The notes under the pieces were generated by a model, which was given only the letters and a program-made list of their open reading frames with translations, ran no database searches and was not told the DNA's origin. The translations under genes were made by a program, and so were the position numbers. A stretch of DNA of 64,000 nucleotides from Pipra filicauda (lineage: Eukaryota > Chordata > Aves > Passeriformes > Pipridae): the NCBI RefSeq assembly GCF_003945595.2, contig NW_024104416.1, positions 1,796,602-1,860,601 on the forward strand, read 5' to 3'. Below are positions 39,901 to 53,563 of the stretch, one piece after another. How positions within the stretch are numbered: position 1 is the first letter of the stretch; each line of letters begins with the position of its first letter.

Positions 39901-42459
39901 ACATGCTAATAGTGGTGCATATTTATTTCTAGGCCATGTAATTAAAAACAATTTGAAGAACTAATGTTCCAGCAAGTAGAATAATGACTGGAGAGCAAAG
40001 TATGGATAAAAATGCTTTCTTCCTCCTCATGATGAAGTGTTTAATCTTGACTTTCCATTTTTTTTAGCATTCATTTTATGATCATCTGGTTCTGAGTCTG
40101 TCATGAATACTTTTGAAAAGCTCTTCATTGTCCCCTTCCTCCCCTGCTCTGATGAAAGGACAAGTTGTTCTCCTCCTCGTGGCCACAGCAGAGAGAAAAC
40201 ATGGGTAGCTCAGTTGATGGCAATAGGTGGTGACTGAGAAGTACCTGCTTAAAAGGCAATAAATCCAAGATCACAGCAGCAATTTGTTGGTGGGAAGTGG
40301 CCCAAAAGGGGAAGTGTTTTTCCATTGGTACAGATGGAGCAATAAACACCATTAGGAAGACACTGTGCTGTGTCAAAGGCAGACTGGTTGCCTGATCTCT
40401 TTGTGCACCTCCATCAACTTAGTAGGAATTTGCTCCAGGCTGAAGGGAGGGGACAAGAAGGTGACATGAAGCACAAAGTGAGCTTGAACCTTTGCTGTGT
40501 GACACATGGCTTAGGTGGAGAGACTGCAGAGTCCCTGACTGCACAGTGTTCTGATCCAGACCCCAATTCCGGGGTTGCTGAGAGAGAAAGAGAAAAAAAA
40601 ATTAATTACTGACTTACTTCAGTTGGTGTTTCAGCAATGCCTTTCAGGCAGTTCCAGAGGCTCGGAAGGTTCACTGCAGTGCAGCTCATCACGAGATGTC
40701 TGGCAGGCTTCTGGGTTTATTAATTTGACTGGGGTCATCACTACAGCTCAGCCTCGGGGCTAACACAGACCATGTAACTGGTTTAGGTGTTGAGCTTCTG
40801 TAATCTGAGTACCAAAGCAGTCAAAATTTAGGTTGTGTGTATCATTTACCCTCGTTTGTAATGTCGCTCTGCTTGTATTGGTGGTGGGTTGATTACAAGA
40901 AAACATATGAAGAGAGAAAATGCTGAAGTTCTTCATTTAATGAAATCCATCAGGAAAGTCCATGAAACATTTAAAAAAGTCCCAGTGAGGAGTCCTGGCT
41001 AGATTCTGTGAATTTGCTCATGGGGAATGTCCTAAATTCTTTGAGACTCAGGTGAGAGGTGAATCAGGACAGTTACCCAGAGGGATGAGCTCATCCTGAG
41101 CTGTCACATGTGCTGATTTCCTTCTCTGGTGGGGACAATAAGGAAGGGAAGGGAAGCATCCACATATGCTATGATCTTGTGCAATCAGTGCTGCTGGGTT
41201 TACCTTGGTTATCAGCCTTGACAATTCCATATGGCTGTTCTCTGACTGTATTTTTCCTGTTGGGTTTTGAATAGGGCTCAGTCCACATGCAGCAGTGTTG
41301 GTTGTTTCTAGTACGGCTCAGGATTTCATCTGAGAGAGTTGATCTCTGTTCCTTGATTTATCTTTGTGTGTGTGTTTGTGTGTGCAGCACTCCTTTATAG
41401 TATGGTATTAAGCCTCCCTTTAGAGATTTTTTTCCTCCCTCATTTTCCCCCTCTAATCAAAAGAAATAGGTACATTTTGTTCTGTCTCCTAATGGCTGTT
41501 TTTATTCTAAGTATTTATGGCCTTTACAGGAGCAGAGTTAATACTATATGATGTCAATATTCTTCCAACATAGTTATGCAGCCATCTTACATTTATGACC
41601 TTTTCCCCCTATAATTAGTTCCAGCTGAAATTAGATTCAGTGAGAGCCTCACTCCAATTACAGCCAAATCTGAATAAAACTGATTCCACCGTGGTTGTCT
41701 GGAGGAAAAAAAAAAAAAAAAAAAAAAGGAAGAAAAAAACCTTTCCAGTTTCACTGTAGATAACTAAGTCTTGCATCACTGCAGTACATCTGCACTTAAT
41801 AAAAGTGAAAAGGTTTAAGGGCCAGCCCTGGAGAGAGCAGAAAATTCTCAGCTCTGCCAATAACTTCGAGCAAAAGTCCCTTCAGTTTTTCATGCCCCCT
41901 ACTTGGCTGTTGTTTTGCCTGTGTTCCCTGGGGCAGGAGAGGCCTCAGCACCCATTTGTGTCCATGTCTCCTGGTGCTGAGGGGGCAGCAGCAGGTGCTG
42001 TGCAGTGTCTGGGTGTCTGCAGGATCTCTTTGCTCTGGTACACAGGTTAATTCAGGACCAGATCCACAGTCACTGTGGTGGGGGTGTGTCTGCAGTGCAC
42101 ACCTGGAGGTCCTTCTTCCTGGTGAAGATGGATTTGGATGCACACAGCAAGCAAGGTGGGGACCAGCTGTGTATCCTCCCTTTCTTTGGGAAGAAACTGG
42201 ATGCATGGGGATGAGGACAAAACCAAAAGCCACAGCACCCCACAGTGTGGGCATGGCCTTTGGCTACTAAAACCCTGGGTGAGTCTGGATATCAACCCTT
42301 CACTGCAGATGTGCACAGCTGGAGTACAAACAGCAGTGATGGGTCTTGAGATCCCCACATAAACTTTGCAGGTGTTTTCTGCCACAAAGAATTATGTGAG
42401 AAATGCAAGGAGTTGCTTTGAATTCAAAGCCATATTCTGTATTAGCCAAATGCATCAAA
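33981..42459. other. Non-coding DNA, no gene recognised
   Basis: Single-copy-looking AT-rich sequence without recognisable exons, RNA genes or transposons, apart from the A22 run at 41706-41727. Segment 41800-42370 is more GC-rich and carries overlapping frames on both strands (longest 41796-42254 minus), none resembling a known protein. Confidence 0.7.
41673..41739 (+). repeat. A22 run with AATAAA 27 bases upstream
   Basis: AATAAA at 41673-41678 is followed by 22 uninterrupted A at 41706-41727 and then a GGAAGAAAAAAA extension. The spacing matches that of a polyadenylation signal and a poly(A) tail, so this could be the 3' end of an old retrocopied transcript. Upstream sequence is not recognisable as a known mRNA, and no flanking target duplication was seen; a simple slippage-born A run is the alternative. 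Confidence 0.5.
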
Positions 42460-43200
42460 AATAACATGAAGGTTTTTTGCTATTATCAGAGATATTTAGC
42501 TCGGATTAAATGTTTGTTTACCTCAGATGGGTTTGCAGGCGGGTTTATACTTTTATCACCTCCAGATTGGATTACTGTAATCCTTTATTTGCACATTATC
42601 CTCAGTTCTTTTTTTATTATTCTTTTTTTTTTTTTTTGGCCGTTGAATCAGTGCAGAAAAACAAAAATTGATTTCTGGCACCCAGAGGAGTAAATTACCT
42701 CTTATCCACACCAAAATCATTGTCATATTGGGGTCTGATTCCAATCCAAATTGATCTTCAAATTAGATTTTGGATCGATAATAGCCTTATAATGGAATGA
42801 CACCGTTAAGGCTCCCACCAGCTGCTGTGACCCAGAGAAGCTGATGAAAGCATCTCATCACTGGGTATAATCTCAGGGAAATTAATGCACATCCCGTTCC
42901 ATTACCTCTCTGCTGCCTGTTCCACCAGGGCAATAATGTGCAGGGGTCAGCACTGCCTTTGGCCACGCTCACACAGCCAACTCTCCAGGTCAGCTGGGGC
43001 TCCCTGGCCCTTCCCAGAAAGCTGGGCAAAGTTTTGGCAAGGGATAAATGTTGTGTTTCTAACCCTGAGCCTTCAATTCCAATTAAGTGCCTTCTGAGAC
43101 ACAGTGAAATGGCCCTGCAACATTAAGCGAAATGAATCTAGAGATTAATTAAAGTTTTATATTAAAAATTGACAATTTAAGGAAGAGGAATAAACATTTA
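42460..43200. promoter_or_regulatory. Homeodomain-motif-rich candidate enhancer
   Basis: The stretch contains a forkhead-like TGTTTAC near 42511 and a perfect 15-base palindrome GGATTACTGTAATCC at 42569-42583, which places two OTX/bicoid-type GGATTA cores in opposite orientation. It also has ATCGAT near 42775 and GATTAATTAA near 43143. It is interrupted by a T15 run at 42623-42637. No coding signal. The regulatory role is inferred only from motif density; single motifs of this length also occur by chance in AT-rich DNA. Confidence 0.25.
42623..42637 (+). repeat. T15 homopolymer
   Basis: Fifteen consecutive T after a TTTTTTTATTATTC stretch. No reverse-strand AATAAA close by, so no sign of a minus-strand retrocopy tail. 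Confidence 0.95.
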
Positions 43201-46200
43201 GTGAACAGAAAGAAGATCCCGTATTCTCCAAAGCCCCTCCAAGAAGCAGGGATTGCAGCTGAGGTGCAATTTCCCTCCAAGCTTTTCCAGGCACTTAGTA
43301 TTTCAGAAGTGATTTATCTGGAAATATATGTGAGTTATTTTGAGGCTGTTATGATTATATCATTTGATGAGATTTTTTTTTTCTTCTCTTTTCTGCACCA
43401 AGGACTTTAAAGTGAGAGAGACAGTCTGTAGATAGCTTGTGGTTTGTTTAATTAACTGGCTTTCTTTTTATGGATGGCTGCTTGCAAGGCTGCTCTTTCA
43501 TTTAGTGATTGTTTTTGTTATTAATGGTTTCAGACAGAGCTCTTCACGTATCAAGTGCAAGTTTTTGCAAAGCCAATGAAGGAATCACACAAGAGGTTTT
43601 TTTTCCTCCTCTTTCCTGCCGCTCATGTTTATTTTCTCTGGTGCTGCTCTGCGTGGTCTGCTGTGGTTGTTAGCACTTTGCATCAAAAAAAAAACTGTTC
43701 AGGAGCTCAAAGTTTTCTATCTCAAATTTGCAAAGGGCTGTTTGTTTGGCAGAGGTGTCAGGAAACATTTTAAGGTTTTAAAATTCATGCTAATGTAGTA
43801 TGTTAATAAAAATTAAGGACATTCTTAGTCCTAAATAAGAGGGAGGGGCAGCCCTTCAGAATAAATTTGATAATGTTGTTCATGTAAATGAGGAGGTGTT
43901 ACACCTGTGATATCACTGTGGTGGGAAGGTGTCTGTGTTGTCTGTAGGAGGGGAGGATCTGAAGGGGGTAAGGAGGAAGGAAGGGACTATTTTATTTATA
44001 CATTACTCAGGGAGGTCAGGAGAGCTGGGGCAATAATGGAGATGCTGATTAACAACTGGAGGGTGTGAAATACAGATTGTGCCTCCCCCCTCCCAAATGT
44101 CACATGATTTTCTTTTACCAAAGGGGGCTGAAGGCAGTTCTTCAGGTGAGCCCCTCTTGTTATAACCATCCTGTGAAGGTCCAAATTAATTCCCCAAGGA
44201 GTCTCTCACTCCAATGGCTTCTTTTCACCTGCACTGTAGGTCTGTATTTACATGGTCTGACCAAAATCCATGTCACTACTGAAAGAGGCAGTCCCACCAC
44301 ATGTTCTTTCTCTGCTTGCTCATTCCCAGGGCTTTATTTCTGGTGAAAGTAGTGATAATGCAGGCACATTATGATTCAAGTCAAAGATCTCTTTTGTTTT
44401 CAGAAAGATCAGCTCCTTATTCTGGCCCTGTCCAGGTCTGCATGAGCACTTGCATGACAGCACTGAGAAGAAAGAACAGTGAAGGAGGCAAAGCTGTGGT
44501 TTTGGTGGTAAATAAACCTCTAAAATCAGGATGAGTAGACGGAGTTTCTGATGGTTCCCACCCTACCAAAACAAAGCTGAAGCAGCAGTTTTTACACAGT
44601 GTGTATGAGGGCAGAGGGCACTGAGGCAGCAGTAGCTCCTGTGAGAGTAAAGGGTGGTTAGCACAGCGTAGTTTGTGTGAATCGTGGCAGGAATGTTTTG
44701 CGTGTGTCCTTGGAAGTAAGTTACTATTCTCTTCAAGTATCTATTTCCCACTCAGCTCAACCAGAGCTGGTTTCACTGAGCCTTAGGAACTTTGTGTGCA
44801 ATTCGTGCTGAGTCATATTTTCTTCCAGCATCGTGCCTTTGAGTATTTTACCCATTGCATTTATCTCTTCTACTGCTAAAAATCCTTCCCTTTATCTTGT
44901 TAACTCAGTATGTATGTGTTGCCGTTTTCAGGCTGAGGGAGTGAAAGTAAATAGAAAAATAAGAGCATAGGGACCATTTCAGGAAAATAGGAATGGTCAA
45001 CTATTTTATCTTTCCCTTCTGAAGGGAATGAGGTGAACATTTTCTGACAAGAAACTCTTTAATGGTTAAAGTTTGTTTTAAACCCATGTTAAATCTCAGG
45101 CTCTCCTGAGAAGTGAAATCTCTTTTCTCCTCTCGTGGGGCTCAATCATTCAATTGTGTCTCCGGGTTCTGGCCTTAAACATTTCTTTATTGCATGAGTG
45201 CAGAAGAGCTGGTTCTGTTTATGGTTTCTCATTGGAATGCATTATAAAATCTTTCGTAAATATGTGAATGTTCCTTGCAGTTACAGGGATCCAGGGTCCC
45301 ATTAAAATAAACAGAATACCCCAATAATTGTTGTACAGACACTCAAAGCATCTGTTCCTCTATGCATTGTAGAGCTTGCACTGGGGAGTTGCTTAATAAA
45401 GGTGACTTGGATATAGAGACAAGCACAGAGGATGAAGGCAATATAATTTTAGGGGCACACAGAAGTCTTACATTCACTGCTGCTGTTGGTAAGAAGGATT
45501 AAATTGCTGAAATAATAATCAAGAGAAGAAGAATAAACTCTACTAGAAAAAGCAGAAGCTGAGGGTTTCTGCTCAGGCAGTAATTTGAGGCAAAACTTTT
45601 GGGATTCAAGGTTTCAAAGGAATTCAATGATTTGGGTAAGAGTAAAGAAATTTTTTTCTTCATACATGTAAGATGTATTTTAATTTAACAAATGGCTGTG
45701 GCAAAGTACAGCTCCTTTGACTGGAACTGTAATACTTCATAACCCAGAAGAACTTCCTTTCTGAGACTGTGGAGAAACCACTAAGCTACTATTTGTTATT
45801 CTCATATATCAGCAACATTGTAAGAGGTAAATTTTCAGTAGCTGTAGTGAAAACAAATCCAGCTCAAGAAATACTACTACTGTGCCCACTCATGGAGGGA
45901 AACCATCAACTTGAAAGCCTTGTCCAGCCTATTTTATTTCCTGATTATAAAGCATTTTAATAGTTTTCTTTACTACAAAAGCATAAATGTCAAAGGTGAC
46001 TTCTTGCTGTAATTCCCTCATTTACAGTGGAAACAGCTGCCATAACCTGTTTTATAAGTAACCAAAATATAGCATGCTTTGAAACATTGAGAAAATCAAG
46101 TTCCTAAAAATGTTTACTTATTAGTAAAATTTCCCTTTGTCTTGCAGAAATCCAGTTTGGCTGGGAATGTGCATCCTGGCAAAATCAGACAATGTCATTT

Positions 46201-49200
46201 TTCTGTGGTAGTGCCAGAGTTGTGGAGACATCAGCATTCTTCAGATCAGAGTCTGAATGTTTCAAGTAATCCATTAAACACACTGGGTTAGAGGAGAGGG
46301 GAAGAGTAAGTCTTTCAGGGCTCTGAAGGTGTAGGATTAACAATTTGGTGCTGTGGGCTCTGCTTGCCAAAGCCAACAGCTGACAGTGTGCTCTGTCTTT
46401 CAGGTGGACACTCAGTGGCAGAATAAATAAATTTGCAGAGCAGTAGTGAGGTAAAAAGGGTGTTTAGACCCTACCAACTGAGGGCAAAAAGCAAAATTAA
46501 CCTCCTGGCTGAACACATCTGCAATTTCTTCCTCTATGTTGAAAGTGACCCATTCACTTTCTGTGTTTGTCCATTCTTTTTTTAAAGCAACCCCTACCTA
46601 AACTTCTGTCAAAGTATCACATAAAATATATATACAACTTGGCAGAGTTTCTAATATTTTGGTCTGCATCAAATCTTTCCAAAATTTGGTTGAACTTATC
46701 TGCTAAATAATTGGAGGTTTCCTTAGAACACAAGGTCCAGTAGAATGAGGAATTTAAAAACTCACTAGTCATTGCAAGCTCTATAACAAAGTGGTTTATT
46801 GCTAAATTCTAGGCCTGTAAAAAAAATGGTGTAGATTGTGATTGCTTGAACTGGAAATATTTCAGGGAAAGACTTCTGTGGTTGGAGGAAAGTATGACTT
46901 GTTGAATGCAAAAAGTTTGAGAGACAGATTTTAGTGATATTTCATTTACTTTAAACAGCACTTTCCAAGCAAGTGATGAGAGTGTTCTATTTTGTTGCTT
47001 GTACAATGGAAGAGTATAACCTTCCATTTTTAAATTACTTTTGATTTCATGTTTCTATTTTATAAAAACTGAATTCAAAATCAAACCTCCTCACAAATTA
47101 ATGACTTTCTGTGTGCGTTTGGGCTTTATTTTTGTTCAAGTTATGGGGTTTTTTATTATGATTGTTGTTGCCATTAAAATTAAATAGAAGTTGTACCCTG
47201 GAACATCCTGCCCAGCTCACAGCAGCAAACAGCTGTAAAAGTGGTACTGGCTCATTTTTAAAGTAGATCCTGAAACACAACTTTTTTCCAGCCATATTAG
47301 TTCCTTTTTTTTTTTTTTTTTACCAGTGGCCCTGTGTATAAACATGCTTAGGCACTATGTGAGCTACCCTGAAAGCTCATTTGGTTCTTGTCCAGCCTTT
47401 ATATTATGTCTTTCTGAGAATGTGCAAAGAGAACAATAAACACCTTTTCTTTTGCTGGCACAGTCCAACGAGCTTTTTCTTTACCTCGTATTTCTTAATT
47501 TGAGTATATTTTCCCTCAATTATAACATATTATTAGTTCATACTGTACAGATTGGAGAGAAAGAAAATACACATGTATGGCCTTGGGCTTTCAAAACAAA
47601 TTCAAGGCAAGCTCAGGAACATCTGGATATTTGTAAACAATCCATGGCAAGTCGCCTTTGCAACGAGACTGAGCCTTTAACGTGCCCACTGTATTTTACA
47701 CCACTTGATTCCAAATATATCACCTAAATATCGTTCTGAACACTATTATAAGGAAAACCTGAACTGGTGCCAAAAGTACATAAAGTTCTTTTATTTGTAA
47801 TTTGCCTTACAAAACATATCAACTGCCTTTGTTTTCATAAAAGCACCACTGAAAGGTTGCACGCAGCACTGTGTTCCTGGGAGTGAGAATGGATTGGGAA
47901 AAGTCTAATCATTGTAATTATATGACTGAAAAAGAGAGTCTTGACACATTAAGGCACTTAAAAGAAGGGAAGAAAATACCACACAGAGAAGGAATTTGTT
48001 CATCAGATTCAGAAGGAGGTTTAAAAGGAGGCTGCAATAAAATATCAAAAAGTAACTTAGTGGTTTATAATTACTCACGTGCTTGTTGATCCACTTTACA
48101 TTTCTTTTGTGATTCAGTGAATCAAGCACTGAAAAGAAAATGTGTGGATGGAATAAATATCCCCCATTACATAAAGCAAGGACAAAACTTCATGCTAAAG
48201 CATGAAGACATTATAAAACTTCTGTGGAATTATTAGCTCTGCCTCACCAGTAAATTGATTGCTCTCTTGGTGGATGTTAGTAAAATAAAGCTTTAAAATC
48301 AAGATGCCAGACTGTAAATTACCTTTTTCAATTACCTATTTGAGTTAATTATTCTCATGTCAAAAAAAGGCCATAAATAACATAAAGGATTACCACATGT
48401 GTATTTGATACATACATATTTGAATTTTGATGAGTTTATTACATTAAAAAACTGTGGGTTAATAATTGTTTGGGCTGGATCTATGGTTAATTCTGGGAGA
48501 AAAAGAATAATTGCTAGGATTGATAACTGTGATGACTTTGGCACAAGGAGAATTCTAGGATAAGGTCAACCCAGAAACTAAGTAGCTGTTAACTTTGGAG
48601 CATCTGTTTCTTTAAGAAAGCTTAAATCTAATTTTTTTTTATTATTAATAATTCTATGAAAGAGTATGACTGTACATGCTTCTGAACATACAGTTGGAAA
48701 CATAAAAATTTCTGTTTAAATAGGATGTTAGTTTGGTTTTTGTTTGTTTGTTTTTTTTTAATGAGAGAACTCCAAACATCATCAGCTCACCATTTGCAAA
48801 AGATAACCAAGTGAATATTTTAGTTTCCAACTCCATGCATATACACAAATGCATGATGAAATAAAGAAAAGCTTCACGTGAAAGCATGAAGGTATCATAG
48901 CTTTTCCAATCATTAGCACGCTTAAAGCTGGACTGTTGATGCCTTTGTTAAATTGCAAAAACAACATTTTGTAAATGCCAGAACTGTAAACCTCATTTGG
49001 AATTATCCTGATATTTCGTTTGTAGCTCTGCTGTGGGTTTGTGCTCACAGATAAATCCAGTCAGGGAACACTGACAGTTCTACTGCACAGAGTTCTCTTT
49101 CCTTCCCACAGACCAGGATTGCTGTTGGTTCCACTGCACAGCTGACCTGGGGTTTAATACTGGGCAAGAGAAATCCCCCCTGAAGTGCCAGTGAAGGCAG

Positions 49201-52200
49201 AGGTACATCTTGAAGGACTCTGTCTTTGTATGTAAGGCTTTCTGTCAGCTTTCTGAGAATGATTCCACTCCCAAATTTCTGCTTGCAATAATCATGGCAG
49301 GCACCAGGGCTCACAGACACGGACTCAAACAAACATTTAAGTTTAACCTTGGCCCTTCTTTGCACAGACCTTGCAAAGTTCATCTGTTGGGGGACAGAAT
49401 CCCATTTTGCAATGCCAGCACTTGGATCTACTGCTTGAGCCCAACTTGAACCCCTTATTTAAAAAAGAAGTGGATGCCAATTCATCCTGTATCAGCACAA
49501 ATACAGTTTTGACTGGACTGGTAGCAAATCAGAATTGGAAATTGCTTTTTAAAATATTGCCAGTTCCAATCACACCACAGATTGAATAATGAAAGTCTGA
49601 TCACTTTAAAAACGTCCCAGGTACTCATTCATGAGCAAGCTGTAGGTAGACACACATTGCTTTCAACTAGAACCAAGGAAAAAGAAAAATGCTGTCTGAG
49701 TACATTCAGTATAGCTGATTTTAATGTTTTTTTCTTAATGAGTTGGCTTGTGCATGTGGGAAAGTTAAAAGGTAATTCAGTTGCCTTTGTTAAATTACTG
49801 CCAATGGTGTCAACTTGACCAACCCCTGATCCCAAGACATGTTGAGAACAAGATTGTACAGAAGTCAGAAGAGAACAAGATCTTTAATATCCACATTATT
49901 ATTGGCAATACTGCTGTTCTTTGTGTAAGGATCTGAAAGCGTGGGGGCTTTCACAGAAGTGACACGTGCAAGAGGAGTGTCAAGTTCTGTCAGTGATCTA
50001 CTCGTTTGACACACACAACAAACATAACACCTTGTTATTTGCACTTTAAAATCCTGCCTTGTTTGCTTTCAGACAAGGTGTTTTCTTCACATCTGACTGG
50101 CAGGATGACAAAAACAGCCTCACAGTTTTGAGACATTCCCTCTAGAAAATCCCAAAATTCAAATACTTACCATACTGTTCGTGCCATTGAGGGTCAAGCC
50201 AGAAGACAGGTTTTGGAGTAAGTGCTCTTTTTTATTTCACTGGCAGAAGTGTTTTGTCAAAGTTTCTCATAATTTGACACAAAATGATTTACACATTTGG
50301 AAAGAAATCTGAGGGGGGAGGTGGGAGCATGACTTCAGCCTGGGCAAAAGGAAGCTGGTAAGTGCACAGCTTTTAGAACATCAATATCTCTTTGACAGCA
50401 GGAGTAGAGCTGATGAACACTTGAGCTAAAGTCTTGCACAAGAGGTATAAAAAGGGGTGACTTCATGAAATCTGGCAGTTGTCCTTCTACCTGGCATGTT
50501 TTGTATGGAAGTCAGATTGCAAACAGTGGGGAAGAAGGCATTGTCCTGTCCCCCTCTGCTTTTATGCAGGACCACACTGAGCATTTGGAGTTGCTGAGGG
50601 ACTGCCTGACTGATTTTTACATATGGCTCCACAGTGACTGTACATACAAATTGGAGGAAGGATTCTACAGCTTTTCAAGCATTAGGTATCTCTCATGAGA
50701 GTAATTTTTGTGCTTTTGGACTGGAAGCCAGGTCTCCTGAAACCCTGATTCTGGCACTGACAGTGACATGGGTCACATCTGTTGGCAAATCTTTCTGAGC
50801 CAGGTCTCCAGAGGGACTTTGGTGTTTTGTTGGCTCCTGGAATAGGATGCACAGTCCTGACAAATACACAGAGTCAGCCCAGAATGGGCTTGGCAGAGGC
50901 AATACACTGAACAGGGATGTTGCTTAATGTAGCAAAAAAAGGCCAGAATGACAGGAGTAAAAAGTATCAGATGTGTGTTATGCTCAGACATATCCTAGAA
51001 TTGTTTTCTGGGAAGTAATTCTACCTCTCAGGGTGTCTCCTTCAGACATGTACATTTTAGAAAGCTAAAGGTGGGTAACATGACTCCCATCATTAAGACA
51101 CCTAACCCTGATTTAGTTTCACTTCCAGAGATGAGTCTTGAATCTACATCTCGTTTTATCTGTGAGGAAATAGAAGCACAACTTCCTTGCAGTGCTAGGA
51201 AAAATATTTGCCGGTATTTTTAAATCTATCTGACTCTTAGGATGTGAAGAGAAATATGGGTATGAGATAATAGCAAGATTTTTCTACACAATTTTGAGAT
51301 TTATTTACAATTTAAGTGGAAAAACACAGAACTTGTTCATCAGCCATGGCCCACATACTAACATTAAATGGCCCTTTTAAATGTTGTCACTAAAACCATT
51401 GCTCCCTCTTTTCTCCTACCCAACTTTGCCCTTTGAGGTGTGAAGGATGAGTATTAGTCTCAGCGGAGTCCAAGCTAGAGACATTTTTCTAGTTTTGTTA
51501 GGCACTTTGCTCACATTAATTAGGAAAAATGTTTGAACCATTTCTAATAAATCAAGTCTGTAACTTTGGAAGAAGTATTCCCATTATTTTGAGCACTGCT
51601 TCATTTCAGTGCTCTTTGGAGCCTACATGCTCCGTGCTCAGCATACACCTGCAGAAAGAGGGGATAGACTATGAAGTGGTATCAGTTCTAAATCAAAAGG
51701 AGATTAACACTTTAAAAATGTAATATAGCAATGATGCAGTGCTTATTCTTTTCACTTGGACTGGCTCAAATCCTCCAGTAGGTATTAGAAGATAATGCCC
51801 ATTTTTGGTGTTCCACATGAAGTGTCTCCTATGGACAAAAGAAGTGATGGGATTTTATTGCCTTAATGTTTGCTTTCTGTGCTGGAGTCTCGCTTGCCTC
51901 CAAGGGATCCAAATATTATTTGCAAAAGTAAAAAATGTCATTGAAGAACAGCAGCTATGTACTTGAAGATAATCTGTTTTTCATTGAAGCATTGGAAAAA
52001 AAAATCTTTATTCCATTAAATTATCAATTAAAGATGCAGATTTGAAGGTTTTGAAATTTATATGCCAGCACCATGTGCAGTTATCTCCCCTGTGATGGTT
52101 GCAGTGTAAGGAAACAAGAAATTACATACTTTAGGGATCTGATTCCAGGTTCTGCCAGACATTTGGCATTTATATACTACTAATTGATTATTTATACAAG

Positions 52201-53563
52201 TTCTAATCATCATTAGCAACTAACTCTCTCTGAATAATGCAACCAAGAATTCTTGTGTCTCTAAAGTGGTGTTTGCTCTAGTAGACCACATTATGGGGAA
52301 AACGGTCTTGATGGATGTCCTGCAGATGGAACAGCTTAGGAAAACAGGAATGGTTGAATGAAGCCTCATTTCTATTTTATGCAGAGTGCACAGAAGGATG
52401 TTTTCCTGCTATCTGCTCACCTCCACTGACTGACACTGTAATTACCCTTATTTCATTGTGCTTGGTGATGTCTTGCACCTCAAGCTTTCTTTTTGGCTAT
52501 CCAGTGACTCAACGTGTTTTCATGTCACCTGGAAATTCTGAAATGGCAGCCAAAACACGGCATCACGTTGGAAAGTGCATCTCAGATAACCTCTACTGCC
52601 TGTATTTACTGCAATGCTGTACCACACAAAAACGTGGATTTGTGAAGAACAGGATAGAAGGAGCAGTACCCTCTCAGAGTGAGATCACCTTGTGAAGGTA
52701 ACAGCTTTTTTCAAAAGTAAAATGCAAAATCTGTCATAGGAATAAAAAAATTTTCCATTTCTCTAGGATTATATGTGGGTTTAGGGGGGTTGTATTACAT
52801 ATTAGGACTTTTATGTCTGAAATGAGAATGTGAGGTTCAACTGATTGTTAAAAACATGGCAAGTCTAACCTTGCCTGACAGCTTATTTATCAAAATCAAG
52901 AATTTCTCTGAATCTTTCATAGAAAGCTTGATTAAGGATGTTGGGAAATACCATACACAAGAGCAAATCTGCTAATCAATAAGAGATGCCTCATCATGCA
53001 CTCTTGTTCCAACCAGTATTTATATGGATCAGTCATTCTCTCCCACTGAATTCGAGGTTGTCTACGCTAATGGAAATGCTTCATTTCCCAAATATTGCCC
53101 GGGATGTCTGAATGCACATGTAGCAGGAGATTTTGCATGGCATAGGCATTAAGGATTGATATTAGTCAAAATAAACAACTTGTGTAAGAAAAGCTCTAAA
53201 ATCAAAGAATGATAAGGCTCGTAAGCACCATGAGCATTTTATTGTTTTCCCTTGTCTCCAGCTGAGTATTTGTTGTTATTTTAGTATTAAAAGGGTACAA
53301 TAAACACTTACAAGCTATCAGTGAAAATGCAAGGGCCATGACTGAAACTCGGTGTTTACACTTGCAGCTATCAGAGCCTTTAGAGAGCTGAGACATTCCT
53401 GTGAAGCTTTAAGCACTAAAGTAAATGAACTCAAGTTTGGGCAGTGGACCTTGCAGTGAAAGCATATTTGAACACACTCTTTGGGGGTTGCCTGTTGCAT
53501 TGTGCTGTGGGAAATAGAAGTGGGCAGCAGGGAAGGGGGGGATTCCACCCCACTGCCCCACTC
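43201..53563. other. Non-coding DNA, no gene recognised
   Basis: AT-rich sequence with no recognised gene, RNA or mobile element. Contains a T17 run at 47305-47321 and a (TTTG)-like patch near 48738. The segment 53040-53170 is noted separately as a possible conserved element. Frames such as 52315-52695 (+, 126 codons) show no family resemblance. Confidence 0.7.
47305..47321 (+). repeat. T17 homopolymer
   Basis: Seventeen consecutive T residues; no polyadenylation signal in the expected position on the minus strand. Confidence 0.95.

Noticed and set aside
42060..42245. CACAGTG heptamers suggesting immunoglobulin or TCR recombination signals
   Set aside because: No nonamer at 12- or 23-base spacing and no V or J coding sequence; the heptamer alone is common.
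41796..42385. Overlapping 152- and 112-codon minus frames plus several plus frames in a GC-richer patch
   Set aside because: All frames overlap each other on both strands and none has a recognisable domain; fewer stop codons in GC-richer DNA explains them.
47305..47321. T17 and similar homopolymers as minus-strand retrocopy tails
   Set aside because: No reverse-strand AATAAA within the expected distance. CR1 itself has no poly(A), so simple slippage is the better explanation.
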